This document shows positions 17,871 to 27,979 of a stretch of DNA of 64,000 nt, one piece after another; within the stretch, counting starts at the first letter, position 1, and every line of letters starts with the position of its first letter. The stretch spans positions 1 through 64,000 of the forward strand of contig NZ_CP007151.1 of assembly GCF_000830985.1 (NCBI RefSeq), read 5' to 3'. Position numbers and translations under genes: made by a program. The DNA is from Marinobacter similis. Lineage in GTDB: Bacteria; Pseudomonadota; Gammaproteobacteria; Pseudomonadales; Oleiphilaceae. The notes under the pieces were generated by a model. That model was not told the DNA's origin. It searched no databases and saw only the letters and a list, made by a program, of their open reading frames with translations.

Positions 17871-17901
17871 AGTCGACTGTCGTTCTAAGAGACAGTCGAC
17901 T
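17871..17901. terminator. Perfect 11-bp inverted repeat, likely bidirectional terminator
   Basis: AGTCGACTGTC (17871-17881) / GACAGTCGACT (17891-17901) with a 9-base loop. It lies between the converging genes ending at 17814 and 17932, with AAAAATTGAATAAAT before it and a short T run after it. A terminator is the simplest reading. Confidence 0.6.
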
Positions 17902-17931
17902 ACTGATTTTGCACTGACATTCTGGAATTAT

Positions 17932-18171
17932 TTAAGTATGATTGTGATGTTCATTTCTGCCTGATCTTATTTCTTGTTGATTGATATTGGACCCCTTCAT
18001 ATCTTTTTGAGATTGCATGTCTTTCATACAGGTCATCATTCTGGTTTTCGTGTCGACTGTTTTGTTCGGGTAAGTGCGCGCTTCATTAATCCGATCGGCC
18101 AATCCTGAATTGGCAGTGGCCATGGTAGAAAATAAAGTGGCAGCTGCGGCAGCAATAATGATTTTTTTCAT
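17932..18171 (-). CDS. Small secreted protein, Met/His-rich
   Basis: 79 residues with AAGGAG correctly placed before ATG 18171. Signal peptide cleaves near residue 20 (STMATANS). The mature part is polar with Met and His clusters (TRMMTCMKDMQSQKDMKG and the C-terminal NEHHNHT), suggesting a periplasmic metal binder. No family is recognised. It is on the same strand as, and downstream of, the next small secreted gene, and divergent from cusCBA. Confidence 0.65.
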   Translation of the reverse strand: MKKIIIAAAAATLFSTMATANSGLADRINEARTYPNKTVDTKTRMMTCMKDMQSQKDMKGSNINQQEIRSGRNEHHNHT

Positions 18172-18320
18172 GATGCTCTCCTTAATAACCTTAAACTGTT
18201 CAAGAAATTCAGTTCAGTTTCAGTTTTCTGTGATTTACTTGAGCGTGATCAGGACGTCGACTGCTCGAAGCCCGAGCCAGCCGACGCTTGCGTCTCCACG
18301 AGTTGACTTTGCCGCAGGAA

Positions 18321-18604
18321 TTACCCTGCGGTATTTTTTTGCCTTTGTTTCAGAGCGTTGTGATAAGCCCGGCCTTCTTCCGTCATCATTTGCACGCGAG
18401 CCTCAAAGCCCCCTTCGGACATCGCATTACGTGTCATGTCTCTGTGCAAGCGCTGCATCTCTTCATTCTTAAGTATTTCTTCAATGGATGATTTGTCCAT
18501 CATTTGGCTGTGCATGGCCTCATGTCCTTATTGTCTGACATGTTGCCGGCGAGTACGGACGTTGAAACAGTAACTGCTGCTGCAAATATAAGTAAATTTT
18601 TCAT
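18321..18604 (-). CDS. Small secreted protein, Met/His-rich, frame-broken near 18532
   Basis: AGGAGG lies 7 bases before ATG 18604. The first frame encodes a clear signal peptide (MKNLLIFAAAVTVSTSVLAG) and NMSDNKDM, then stops. Adding one G in AGGCC (to AGG-GCC-ATG) joins MHSQMMDKSSIEEILKNEEM and the rest to 18321, giving 94 residues. The mature protein is helical with many Met and some His (MHSQMM, MQRLHRDM), like small periplasmic copper-binding proteins. It is divergent from cusCBA, sharing an AT-rich promoter region with an Anr box. Confidence 0.65.
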
Positions 18605-18717
18605 TTTTACACCTCCTAGTTGGTTGGTGATTTAATTAAAACATCGGTTTCTGAATTGATCCTGAAAGAAACAAAATAATTTAAAATAAAGGAAATTTTT
18701 TCAATAATAATAGTATC

Positions 18718-18731
18718 TTGATATAAATCAA
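18718..18731. promoter_or_regulatory. Perfect Anr/FNR box before cusCBA
   Basis: TTGAT-ATAA-ATCAA, an exact match to the consensus, in an AT-rich 215-base gap between the divergent secreted protein (start 18604) and cusC (start 18820). It is centred about 95 bases before cusC. The surrounding 18620-18730 is visibly richer in A and T than the rest of the window. Confidence 0.75.
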
Positions 18732-18819
18732 ATTGTGCATTTTCGTTCTGCAATTCAGTTTGGTTTCAGATAAGCGCTATAAGATTGCGATTCAGAAACA
18801 TTTCAATGGAGATATAACG

Positions 18820-20139
18820 TTGTCCATTCTTCCTCACCTTATAAAGCCGGCCTTTCTCGGTGCTCTGGTTTTGACCAGTTTGCCCGCTTGGACGGCACCC
18901 AGACTTGAGTTAACCGGCGCGATTGATGCGGCCATCGAGAACGATCCCTGGCTGCGTCAGAGTGTGCAGATGCAGGATGCGCTGTTGGAAGAAGCTGTTG
19001 CCGACGGGGCACTCCCGGACCCCCGGATGACGATTGGTGCCGCGAATTTGCCCACGGATACTTTTGATACCGGACAGGAGCCAATGACTCAGGCCACCAT
19101 TGGATTTACCCAGCGAATTCCGCGAGGTAATAGCCGTCAGTTGGCCAGCGCAAAAAAACAGGAAATGGCAGGCGTTCAGCCTTTTCGACGCGAGAACCGC
19201 CGGGCGCAGGTCATGGAATCGGTAACCCATCTCTGGCTTGAGGTCTGGCGATCCCAGCAAAGCATCGGACTGATTGAAGATAACCGCACTCTGTTTCAAC
19301 AGTTAGAGGATGTTGCAGAGGCTGGGTATGCCTCAGCAAGCATGGGTTCCAGGCAGCAGGATGTTATCCGTGCCTCGCTAGAATTGACTCGACTTGAGGA
19401 CCGGCTGACGGTACTGCATTTGCAACAGGCATCGAACCGCGAGGCGCTGGCAGAGTGGATAGGCCCGGACCAAGCCAAGCTGGCTGTCAGTAAAGATGTA
19501 CCCAACGAGTTGCTGAGAGTGTTTCCTCTGGGCTGGGCTGAAACATCCGCAGAGGCACTGATCCGTCATCCGTCAATCCGCGCGACTGATCAGTTGATTG
19601 ATGCCCAGAGTGTTGACGTTGACCTGGCTCGCCAGGCCTACAAGCCGGAATGGTCAGTATCTGCACAATATGGATACAGGGAGCGGGCACCAAACGGTCA
19701 GGACAGGGCCGACCTGTTTTCTGTAGGCATTGGCTTTGATCTCCCGATCTTTACAGGCAACCGGCAGGATCGAAAACTGAATGCATCAGTGGCGCGACTG
19801 GAGGCGGCAAAAACAGAACGTATTTTGCAGATCCGGGGACTTCAGGCCAAAGCCCGTGCGGCCGTGGCCCGGATCGAACGACTGGATGACCGCATAGAGC
19901 TCTATGAACAGACCCTGCTGCCGCAAATGGAGGCGCAGGCAAGCGCAGCATTGACTGCTTACAACAACGATGACGGCGACTTCGCCGAAGCGGTACGAGC
20001 GCGAATTGCAGAGCTTAATACCCAGGTTGAATTGATACAGATGATGGCCGAGCGGGCCAAGAATCTGGCGAGTTTCCGTTATCTGACGTCCGACACTTCC
20101 GACATACCTTCCTTTTCACTGAATCGTTACCAGGACTGA
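18820..20139 (+). CDS. cusC: CusC-like outer-membrane efflux protein (TolC family)
   Basis: 439 residues starting with TTG at 18820, chosen because GGAG sits 8 bases before it and the signal peptide (cleavage near LPAWTA) starts there; no ATG is suitable. The protein has the OEP double repeat with long helices (AALTAYNNDDGDFAEAVRARIAELNTQ near the C-terminus, residues about 385-411). It forms the outer-membrane channel of the CusCBA tripartite pump. Five bases separate it from cusB. No lipobox Cys is seen, unlike E. coli CusC. Confidence 0.87.
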   Translation: MSILPHLIKPAFLGALVLTSLPAWTAPRLELTGAIDAAIENDPWLRQSVQMQDALLEEAVADGALPDPRMTIGAANLPTDTFDTGQEPMTQATIGFTQRIPRGNSRQLASAKKQEMAGVQPFRRENRRAQVMESVTHLWLEVWRSQQSIGLIEDNRTLFQQLEDVAEAGYASASMGSRQQDVIRASLELTRLEDRLTVLHLQQASNREALAEWIGPDQAKLAVSKDVPNELLRVFPLGWAETSAEALIRHPSIRATDQLIDAQSVDVDLARQAYKPEWSVSAQYGYRERAPNGQDRADLFSVGIGFDLPIFTGNRQDRKLNASVARLEAAKTERILQIRGLQAKARAAVARIERLDDRIELYEQTLLPQMEAQASAALTAYNNDDGDFAEAVRARIAELNTQVELIQMMAERAKNLASFRYLTSDTSDIPSFSLNRYQD

Positions 20140-20144
20140 CCATC

Positions 20145-21440
20145 ATGGCTAATTTTGCTCGCCCTTTGGGCTTTGTATTGCTCGGCGGCCTCGCCGGTGC
20201 AGGGGCCACGTACTGGCTTGACACTGGCGCGACTTCGACGCCTGCAGCTGAAATGACTGCTTCTGGTCTAAAGGAGCCGCTGTATTGGGTAGCCCCGATG
20301 GACCCCAATTTCAAAAGTGACAAACCCGGAAAATCCCCGATGGGGATGGATCTAATCCCGGTATTCGAGGAGGGTGGGTCAGCTGAGGATCCAGCCGGCA
20401 CGGTCCGAATTTCACCAACGGTCGTCAACAACCTTGGGGTTCGAACGGAGCCGGTGATTCAGGGGCGCCTGCCTAACAACATTACTACCGTAGGCTACGT
20501 GCAGTACAACGAAGACGAGATGGCCCATGTGCACCCTCGTGTTGAAGGCTGGATCGAAGCGCTTTATGTCAAAGCCGAGGGCGAGCCTGTTGAGCAAGGC
20601 AAGCCTTTGTACACGCTTTACTCGCCCACCCTTGTGAATGCGCAGGAAGAACTGCTTCTCGCGATGAACCGTGGCAATCAGAGACTGGTTGATGCTGCTA
20701 CCGAGCGATTGTTGGCGCTGAACGTACCGGCTGGTCTGATCGGCCAACTGCGCCAAAACCGCGAAGTGCAGAGAACCATGACGGTTTACGCTCCGGGTTC
20801 CGGGGTGATCGAGAATCTGAATGTTCGTGAGGGTATGTTCATCAAGCCCGGAAACCGGGTTTTATCGATTGCCGCGCTGGATGAGGTCTGGGTGATCGGC
20901 GAAGTGTTTGAAAGCCAGCTTTCCGCCGTAGAGGCTGGTAACCGGGTGCAGATGACACTGGATTACATGCCCGGTCGCGAGTGGCGCGGAAACGTGGATT
21001 ACGTCTACCCCGAAGTGAACCCGAAAACCCGGACGGCGCAAGTGCGGATGCGCTTTGATAACGATGATGGTGTCCTGATGCCAGGCATGTTCGCTCGCCT
21101 GGATGTTCAGGGCGAACGGGGACAGCGGCAGTTTCTGGTGCCACGGGAGTCGGTCATCCGCACCGGACAGAGCGACCGACTGGTTCTGGCGATGGAAGAG
21201 GGCGCCTTCAAGTCGGTTAACGTGACCGTTGGGCGCGTCGGCGACAAGTATGCGGAAATACTCAATGGCCTCTCGCCAGGCGACACGGTGGTCACATCCG
21301 CCCAGTTCCTGATCGATTCGGAATCCAGCAAAACCTCGGACTTCCAACGGATGTCATCCCCTCAGGATATGGATGAGCAGGGGATGGATCATGAAGGCAT
21401 GGATCACAGCACCATGAGCCATGGCGGGGGCGAGTCATGA
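20145..21440 (+). CDS. cusB: CusB-like periplasmic adaptor of heavy-metal RND pump
   Basis: 431 residues. N-terminal anchor/signal (about 6-25), then a heavy-metal-binding unit YWVAPMDPNF...GKSPMGMDLIPVFE (about 46-76), lipoyl/beta-barrel hybrid domains (VHPRVEGWIEALYVKAEGEPVEQGKPLYTLYSPTL, about 127-161), and a C-terminal tail with repeated Met-Asp-His (EQGMDHEGMDHSTMSHGG, about 410-428). CusB picks up Cu(I)/Ag(I) through Met residues and hands it to CusA. Overlaps cusA by 4 bases (ATGA, 21437-21440). Confidence 0.92.
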   Translation: MANFARPLGFVLLGGLAGAGATYWLDTGATSTPAAEMTASGLKEPLYWVAPMDPNFKSDKPGKSPMGMDLIPVFEEGGSAEDPAGTVRISPTVVNNLGVRTEPVIQGRLPNNITTVGYVQYNEDEMAHVHPRVEGWIEALYVKAEGEPVEQGKPLYTLYSPTLVNAQEELLLAMNRGNQRLVDAATERLLALNVPAGLIGQLRQNREVQRTMTVYAPGSGVIENLNVREGMFIKPGNRVLSIAALDEVWVIGEVFESQLSAVEAGNRVQMTLDYMPGREWRGNVDYVYPEVNPKTRTAQVRMRFDNDDGVLMPGMFARLDVQGERGQRQFLVPRESVIRTGQSDRLVLAMEEGAFKSVNVTVGRVGDKYAEILNGLSPGDTVVTSAQFLIDSESSKTSDFQRMSSPQDMDEQGMDHEGMDHSTMSHGGGES

Positions 21441-24400
21441 TTGCCGCTATTATTCACTGGTCTATTCGTAACCGCTTCCTGGTGTTGCTGGCGACGTTGC
21501 TTATCACAGGGCTCGGCCTTTATTCGCTGAAACAAACGCCGGTGGATGCTCTGCCGGATCTGTCCGATGTGCAGGTCATTATCAAAACCAGTTTCCCGGG
21601 CCAGGCGCCGCAGGTGGTGGAAGACCAAGTGACCTACCCGATGACGACAGCCATGCTCTCGGTACCGGGCGCGAAAACGGTCAGGGGATACTCGTTCTTC
21701 GGTGACTCCTATGTTTACGTGATCTTCGATGAAGACACCGACATGTACTGGGCCCGCTCCCGGGTACTGGAATACCTGTCCCAGGTTGCGCCCAGCCTTC
21801 CAGACTCTGCAAGGCCTCAGCTCGGGCCAGACGCTACCGGAGTTGGCTGGGTTTACCTGTATGCGCTGGTAGACCGCACTGGGAACCAGGACCTAAGCCA
21901 GTTGCGCAGCCTGCAGGACTGGTTCCTGAAGTACGAACTGCAAACGGTGCCGGGTGTCTCTGAGGTGGCTGCGCTAGGCGGTATGGTGAAGCAGTACCAG
22001 GTCAAGGTCAGCCCGGAAAAACTCAGGGCGCTGGGAATTCCTCTGGCTCACATCCAGAACGCCATTAAGAGAGGCAACCAGGAAGTGGGCGCCTCCGTCA
22101 TCGAGATGGCCGAGGCGGAATACATGGTGCGCACGTCTGGCTATATAAAGTCCCGTGAGGATCTTCTGTCGATTCCATTAGGACTCGATGACAACGGTAC
22201 CCCCATATTGCTGAAAGATGTGGCCACCGTTGAAGTTGGCCCGCAGATGCGGCGTGGGGTTGCCGAACTGAATGGGGAAGGTGAAACCGTCGGCGGTGTT
22301 GTGGTGATGCGCTTTGGTGAGAACGCTCAGGCAACCATTAATGGCGTGAAGGCGAAACTGGAAGACCTGAAATCCAGTTTGCCTGAAGGCGTCGAGGTGG
22401 TGACGGTTTACGATCGCTCTGGTCTGATTGAGCGGGCGGTCAATAATCTCGGCTTCAAGCTGCTTGAAGAGTTTCTGGTGGTGGGCCTGGTGTGCATCGT
22501 CTTCCTGTTCCACGTGCGCTCGTCGCTGGTGGCGATTCTCAGCCTTCCCGTGGGTATTCTGGCGGCCTTTATCGTCATGCACTGGCAAGGCATCAATGCC
22601 AACATCATGTCACTCGGGGGGATTGCCATCGCTATCGGCGCCATGATTGATGGTGCTATTGTAATGATCGAGAACATGCACAAACACATGGAGCGAACCC
22701 CGTTAACGTCTGAGAACCGATGGGAAGTCGTTGCACGGTCAGCCTCTGAGGTCGGGCCCGCGCTGTTTTTCTCGCTCCTGATCATTACCGTCAGTTTTGT
22801 GCCGGTGTTTGCCCTGGAGGCGCAGGAAGGGCGGATGTTTTCTCCCCTGGCGTTCACCAAAACCTACGCCATGGCGGCGAGTGCGGCCCTGGCGGTGACG
22901 CTGGTGCCGGTGCTGATGGGCTATTTCATTCGCGGCAAGGTGCTGCCGGAGCACAAGAACCCCGTGAACCGCCTGCTGGTTGGCGTTTATATGCCGGTTC
23001 TGAAGCTGGTGTTACGCTTCCCGAAAACGACGGTTATTGCTGCGTTGCTGGTATTGGCTGTGGGCCTTTGGCCAGCCACCAAAATCGGCAGTGAATTCAT
23101 CCCGCCACTGGATGAAGGCGACCTGATGTACATGCCCACCACCTACCCGGGCATCTCCATTGGTAAGGCTCGGGAACTGTTGCAGCAAACGGACAAGCTG
23201 ATTGCCACCGTACCCGAAGTCGAAACCGTGTTCGGCAAAGTGGGGCGGGCGGATACCGCTACCGATCCGGCGCCATTGACGATGATCGAGACCTTCATCC
23301 AGCTCAAGCCGAGGGATCAATGGCGGGAAGGCATGACCACCGAAAAGCTGAAGCAGGAGCTCAACACTCTGATTCGGTTCCCGGGGGTAACCAATGCCTG
23401 GGTTATGCCGATCATCACGCGCATCGATATGCTGGCAACGGGTATTAAAACGCCGGTGGGCATCAAGATTGCCGGTCCGGACCTTACCGTCATTCAGAAC
23501 ATCGGTAAACGCCTTGAGGAAGTCATGGTCGACATCCCCGGTACAGCCTCCGTTTACTCTGAGCGAGTCGCCGGGGGTCGCTACATCAAGGTGGATATTG
23601 ATCGTGAGCGTGCCGCTCGTTATGGGCTGAATATCGCAGATGTTCAGCAGGTAGTGGCCTCCGCTATTGGTGGCATCAACGTTTCCAGAACCATCGAGGG
23701 GCTTGAGCGCTACCCAATTAATCTGCGCTACCCGGAAGATTACCGGGATTCGCCCGAAAAGCTGGAGCAACTGCCCATCGTGACCGCATCCGGCCAGCGC
23801 ATTGCCCTGTCAGATGTGGCGGAGATCGGCGTAGAGGATGGCCCTCCAGCCATTAAGAGTGAAAACGCGCGGCTGAATGGCTGGACCTTTGTGGATATTG
23901 AGGGTGTCGACGTAGGCACCTATGTTGAACAGGCCATGGTTACCGTGAGTGAAGAGCTGGATCTACCTCCCGGTTATTCAATCAACTGGTCTGGTCAGTA
24001 TGAGTACATGCTCCGTGCGAAGGAAAAACTGACCTATGTGGTGCCGTTAACGCTGGCCATCATCGTCATCCTGCTGTTTCTTAACTTCCGCCGTTTTGCC
24101 GAAGTGGGAATTATTATGGGCACGCTACCGTTTGCGATGATCGGTGCTATCTGGCTGATGTATCTGCTTGGCTATAATTTTTCGGTAGCCGTCGGTGTCG
24201 GTTTCATTGCGCTGGCCGGCGTTGCGGTAGAGATTGGGGTGATCATGCTGGTGTATTTGAATCAGGCTTATAACGCAATGCTGGAAACGTGTGATGACAA
24301 AGGCTGACGCCAAGGCGAGAAACCCTCCGCCATGCCGTACTACACGGTGCCGGTATGCGGGTTCGGCCAATCATGATGACGGCGGCCGCCATTATCGGGG

Positions 24401-24558
24401 GGCTTGTGCCCATTATGATTGGCACCGGTACAGGGTCGGAGGTGATGGGCCGGATTGCAGCACCCATGGTGGGCGGTATGATTTCCGCTGTCATTCTGGC
24501 GCTGCTGGTGATACCGGTGCTGTTCTATCTCTGGAAACAGCGAACTCTTAGTGATTAA
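21437..24558 (+). CDS. cusA: CusA/CzcA-family heavy-metal RND transporter, frame-broken near 24303
   Basis: The inner-membrane pump. Reading from 21437 ends at 24307 after CDDKG; adding one G (AAA-GGG-CTG) near 24303 continues LTPRRETLRHAVLHGAG and then MRVRPIMMTAAAIIGGLVPIM to 24558, giving the normal 1040 residues. Twelve membrane helices, two large periplasmic loops. The proton-relay Asp is in GAMIDGAIVMIEN (about residue 405). The periplasmic Met-rich copper site of CusA would be in the region near residues 560-680, which contains several Met (DLMYMPTTYPG, WVMPIITRIDM). Last gene of cusCBA, followed by a hairpin. Confidence 0.92.
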
Positions 24559-24564
24559 AGCCCA

Positions 24565-24600
24565 TAGCAAGGTGCCAGGATTCGGCCTGGCACCTTGCTA
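24565..24600 (+). terminator. 15-bp hairpin after cusA
   Basis: TAGCAAGGTGCCAGG (24565-24579) pairs perfectly with CCTGGCACCTTGCTA (24586-24600), loop of 6. It starts 7 bases after the cusA stop. The tail is only moderately T-rich, so termination may be imperfect. Confidence 0.75.
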
Positions 24601-24798
24601 TCACGTCTTTACCGGTTATCACGATCATTCGCAGGGTGCCTACCCGTCTACTGCGCATATTCCAAAATCTATTTGCCTGAACGTTCGCTTTGCGACCAAA
24701 GCGCTCAATTGATGGCGTCAATCTCCGGCCCTGTGATGGTCCCATTACCATGACGGTAGCGAATCTCTTTACCTTTCTTTCTACTTTTTATCAGGCAC

Positions 24799-24820
24799 AA
24801 AAAAGGGAGCCTTGGCTCCC
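24799..24820 (-). terminator. Intrinsic terminator after the MalK-type gene
   Basis: On the minus strand: stem GGGAGCC / GGCTCCC (24814-24820 with 24805-24811) followed by a run of six T (complement of 24799-24804). It ends 23 bases past the stop of the ABC ATPase gene. Confidence 0.88.
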
Positions 24821-24842
24821 TTAATCACAGCTTGGTATCGAC

Positions 24843-25958
24843 TCAGAAGTCGATGCAAGGTTCCTGATACAGGCGAGGGCAGGCAGCACCATCGGCCCGG
24901 AACAGGTGACACTTGTTGCCATTGAGCCCCAGGGTCATGGTGGCGCCTTCCTGAATCGGGTTGCTGCCGTCGGTACGCATGGTCTGCACACCCTCAATGT
25001 TGTCCAGTTCCAGGTGCACCAACGTCTGGTAACCCAGGCGCTCGACCACGTGTACTTCGCCTTGGACGTACATGTCGGCTTCCTGATTTTCCTGCAGGTG
25101 CTCCGGGCGTATGCCAAGGGTAACCTGCTCGCCAACCGACAGATCGCCGCCGTTTACCGGTAGCTCCAGGCGGTGGTCACCGGCCAGCAGAACGGTCACG
25201 CTCTGGCTGCTGGCAGCCTCAACTACACAGTCGATGAAGTTCATCTTCGGTGAGCCGATAAACCCGGCGACAAAGCGGGTGGCAGGGTAGTGGTAGAGCT
25301 CCATGGGCTTGCCGACCTGGGCAATGGCGCCGTTGTCCAGCGCAACGATCTTGTCGGCCATGGTCATGGCTTCGACTTGATCGTGGGTCACGTAAACCAT
25401 GGTGGCGCCCAGGCGCTTGTGCAGTTTGGAGATCTCGATGCGCATCTGGACCCGGAGTGACGCATCCAGGTTCGACAGCGGTTCATCGAACAGGAACACT
25501 TCTGGCTCACGGACGATGGTGCGGCCAATGGCCACACGCTGGCGCTGGCCGCCGGACAGGTCTTTGGGCCTGCGTGCCAGCAGCTCATCCAGCTGCAGCA
25601 GAGTTGCTGCATCCTGAACGCGGCGCTCGATCTCGGGTTTCTGGGTTTTGGCAAGCTTCAGGCCAAAGGCCATGTTCTCGGCCACGTCCATGTGCGGGTA
25701 GAGCGCATAGGACTGAAACACCATGCCCACTTCGCGGGCCTTGGGCGGCAGGTCGTTGACCCGATCGTTGCCGATGTACATGTCGCCGGAGGTGATGTCT
25801 TCAAGTCCGGCAATCATGCGCAGCAGCGTGGATTTGCCGCAGCCCGAGGGGCCGACAAATACCACGAATTCACCGTCCTGGATGTCCAGGTTCACGTCTC
25901 GGGTGACCTGGGCTTCGTCATAGCTTTTGCAGATATTACGTAAAGTGACGCTGGCCAT
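24843..25958 (-). CDS. Sugar ABC transporter ATP-binding protein (MalK/UgpC type)
   Basis: 371 residues. Walker [10 protein letters not shown] (about 36-44), Q-loop [11 protein letters not shown], signature [14 protein letters not shown] (about 132-145), Walker [15 protein letters not shown]-loop [14 protein letters not shown], and a C-terminal regulatory OB-type domain of about 130 residues (FIGSPKMNF, then LGIRPEHLQ), the full MalK layout. It energises uptake of a maltose-like or other oligosaccharide. No binding protein or permease genes lie next to it; the only neighbour is the alpha-glucosidase, 32 bases upstream on the same strand. Confidence 0.9.
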   Translation of the reverse strand: MASVTLRNICKSYDEAQVTRDVNLDIQDGEFVVFVGPSGCGKSTLLRMIAGLEDITSGDMYIGNDRVNDLPPKAREVGMVFQSYALYPHMDVAENMAFGLKLAKTQKPEIERRVQDAATLLQLDELLARRPKDLSGGQRQRVAIGRTIVREPEVFLFDEPLSNLDASLRVQMRIEISKLHKRLGATMVYVTHDQVEAMTMADKIVALDNGAIAQVGKPMELYHYPATRFVAGFIGSPKMNFIDCVVEAASSQSVTVLLAGDHRLELPVNGGDLSVGEQVTLGIRPEHLQENQEADMYVQGEVHVVERLGYQTLVHLELDNIEGVQTMRTDGSNPIQEGATMTLGLNGNKCHLFRADGAACPRLYQEPCIDF

Positions 25959-25990
25959 AACTGGAATCTTCTTGTTTGGTCTTATGTGTC

Positions 25991-27604
25991 TCAGAGCCTG
26001 GCGATTTCAACGCCCCAGGGCTCCAGGTTCAGGTTGGATCCTTGCCACTGACCGCCAACAAAGTCTGGCGTGCCTGACACAGACGTGCCTTCAGTCGGCA
26101 GGGCGATGTCGCTGGCGTTGTCGCTCAGGTTCAACGCGATCAGCAGTCGCTCACCGTCCAGGCTGCGAGTGTAGACAAGGGTGTCCTTGGGGCTATCGAG
26201 GAATTCAATATCGCCCTTTAGCAACACGTCCTGGTCTTTCCGCCACCCGAGGAATGCCCGGTACGCGGCCAGCATCGAGTTGTCCTGTCCGTCCTGTACA
26301 TCCACAGCGGCGCTGTAGTGCTCATCATAAACAGGCAGCCACGGCTGTGCATCTGAGAAGCCGCCGTTCGTCTCCTGATGATCCCAGACCATCGGCGTGC
26401 GACATCCGTCCCGGCCTTTGTACTCCGGCCAGAAGTTGATGCCGTAAGGATCTACCAGATCCTCATACTGCAGTTCGGCCTCGGTCAGTCCCAATTCCTC
26501 GCCCTGGTACAGGCAGACGCTTCCGCGCAGGGTCAGCAGCATGGCCATGTAGGCTTTCAGCTGTTGATCGGATTTCGCCTGCCAGCGGGTGGCTACCCGG
26601 GTGACGTCGTGGTTGCCAATAGCCCAGCAGGGCCAGCCATCGGTGAGTTTGTCTTCGATGGTGCTGACGGTTCTGTGGAAGAACTCGGAACCGTGCTCTT
26701 CGGTCAGCAGGTCGAATGAGTAGGCCATGTGCAGTTTGTCGCCGTCACGGGTGTAATCGGCCATGGTCTGCAGCGAGTTGTCATCGCCAATCTCACCAAC
26801 CGTCGTGGTTCCCGGGTATTCATTAAGCAAGGCACGCAGGCGCTGCAGGAAGGCCAGGTTCTCGGGCTGGGTCTTGTCGTACTTGTGGAACTGGTAGGCG
26901 TATGGGTTTTCCTTGCGCACACCTATCGAACCTTCAGCGATGGCATTGCTGGCCGGGTTATCCCGAAGCTTGGGATCGTGGAAGCAGAAATTGACTGCGT
27001 CCAGACGGAAACCGTCAACGCCCCGGTCGAGCCAGAATTTAACGTCAGACAGCGCCTGGTTCTGGACTTGCTCATTGTGGAAGTTCAGATCCGGCTGGCT
27101 GGTGAGGAAGTTGTGCAGGTAGTACTGCTTGCGCCGGCTGTCCCATGCCCACGCCGAGCCACCGAATACCGACAGCCAGTTGTTGGGTGGAGTTCCATCG
27201 GGCTTGGGGTCGGCCCACACGTACCAGTCGGCTTTGTCGTTGGTGCGGTCGGCGCGGCTTTCCTTGAACCAGGCGTGCTGGTCGGAGGAGTGGCTGAGCA
27301 CCTGGTCAATCATGATCTTCAGGCCACGGTCGTGAGCCTTTGATACCAGCTCATCGAAGTCCGCGAGGGTGCCGAAGATAGGGTCAACGTCACGGTAGTC
27401 GGCAACGTCGTACCCGAAATCCTTCATGGGCGAGGTAAAAAACGGTGACAGCCAGATCGCATCCACATTCAGGCCGGCAATGTAGTCCAGCTTTGCGGTG
27501 ATCCCAGGCAGGTCGCCAATTCCGTCGCCGTTGGAATCGAAGAAACTGCGTGGATAAACTTGGTAGATGACGGCGCCACGCCACCAGTCCGGATTCTTGT
27601 TCAT
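25991..27604 (-). CDS. Alpha-glucosidase, glycoside hydrolase family 13
   Basis: 537 residues from ATG 27604 (AAGAGAGG upstream). GH13 regions in order: [21 protein letters not shown] at the N-terminus, [47 protein letters not shown] with the nucleophile Asp (about residue 202), TTVGEIGDD with the acid/base Glu (about 271), and AIGNHDVTR with the transition-state Asp (about 335). This is the cytoplasmic alpha-glucosidase/oligo-1,6-glucosidase subgroup. It would cleave terminal alpha-glucosyl units from the sugar brought in by the MalK-type transporter. Confidence 0.92.
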   Translation of the reverse strand: MNKNPDWWRGAVIYQVYPRSFFDSNGDGIGDLPGITAKLDYIAGLNVDAIWLSPFFTSPMKDFGYDVADYRDVDPIFGTLADFDELVSKAHDRGLKIMIDQVLSHSSDQHAWFKESRADRTNDKADWYVWADPKPDGTPPNNWLSVFGGSAWAWDSRRKQYYLHNFLTSQPDLNFHNEQVQNQALSDVKFWLDRGVDGFRLDAVNFCFHDPKLRDNPASNAIAEGSIGVRKENPYAYQFHKYDKTQPENLAFLQRLRALLNEYPGTTTVGEIGDDNSLQTMADYTRDGDKLHMAYSFDLLTEEHGSEFFHRTVSTIEDKLTDGWPCWAIGNHDVTRVATRWQAKSDQQLKAYMAMLLTLRGSVCLYQGEELGLTEAELQYEDLVDPYGINFWPEYKGRDGCRTPMVWDHQETNGGFSDAQPWLPVYDEHYSAAVDVQDGQDNSMLAAYRAFLGWRKDQDVLLKGDIEFLDSPKDTLVYTRSLDGERLLIALNLSDNASDIALPTEGTSVSGTPDFVGGQWQGSNLNLEPWGVEIARL

Positions 27605-27979
27605 TGTGCCTCTCTTATACTCCGGTGGTGAAAGGTTGTCAGGGTAGAGCACGGATAAAGGTCTCTAACCCAGTTAGAAGCAAGTCATACTGAGTCGATT
27701 GTTAACCCTGTTCATCCTCCTGGCTGACTTTTTGTTGGCGTAGTCCGGGGGAGGAGGGGGGCGTAGGAGGGCGGAGACGCTCTGGCATCGCCCTTTTTTG
27801 GTGCGTGCTCTGATTGCCCGATAACCGATGGGCATGAAATCGGTGCGCTTTTTAACGCAAAACCGCACTTTCCTAGGCTTTATTCTAGGCCCGAACCTTG
27901 CAAACGACTCCTTCATTCCGGTTTGACTGTGGCCACCAAGGGCCACGCAGTCCTGTTGTACGGTTTGGAGGCCAAGAAT
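27605..27979. other. 375-base divergent intergenic region
   Basis: Lies between the alpha-glucosidase (minus) and the chemoreceptor (plus) and holds both promoters. I see two copies of CTAGGC 12 bases apart (27873-27878 and 27885-27890), separated by TTTATT, and a weak sigma-28-like -10 (GCCCGATAA, 27816-27824) without a convincing -35. No gene or RNA is recognisable. Confidence 0.4.

Noticed and set aside
27816..27824. Sigma-28-like -10 (GCCCGATAA) before the chemoreceptor
   Set aside because: There is no TAAA-type -35 at the right distance and it is about 155 bases from the start, so a flagellar promoter cannot be supported.
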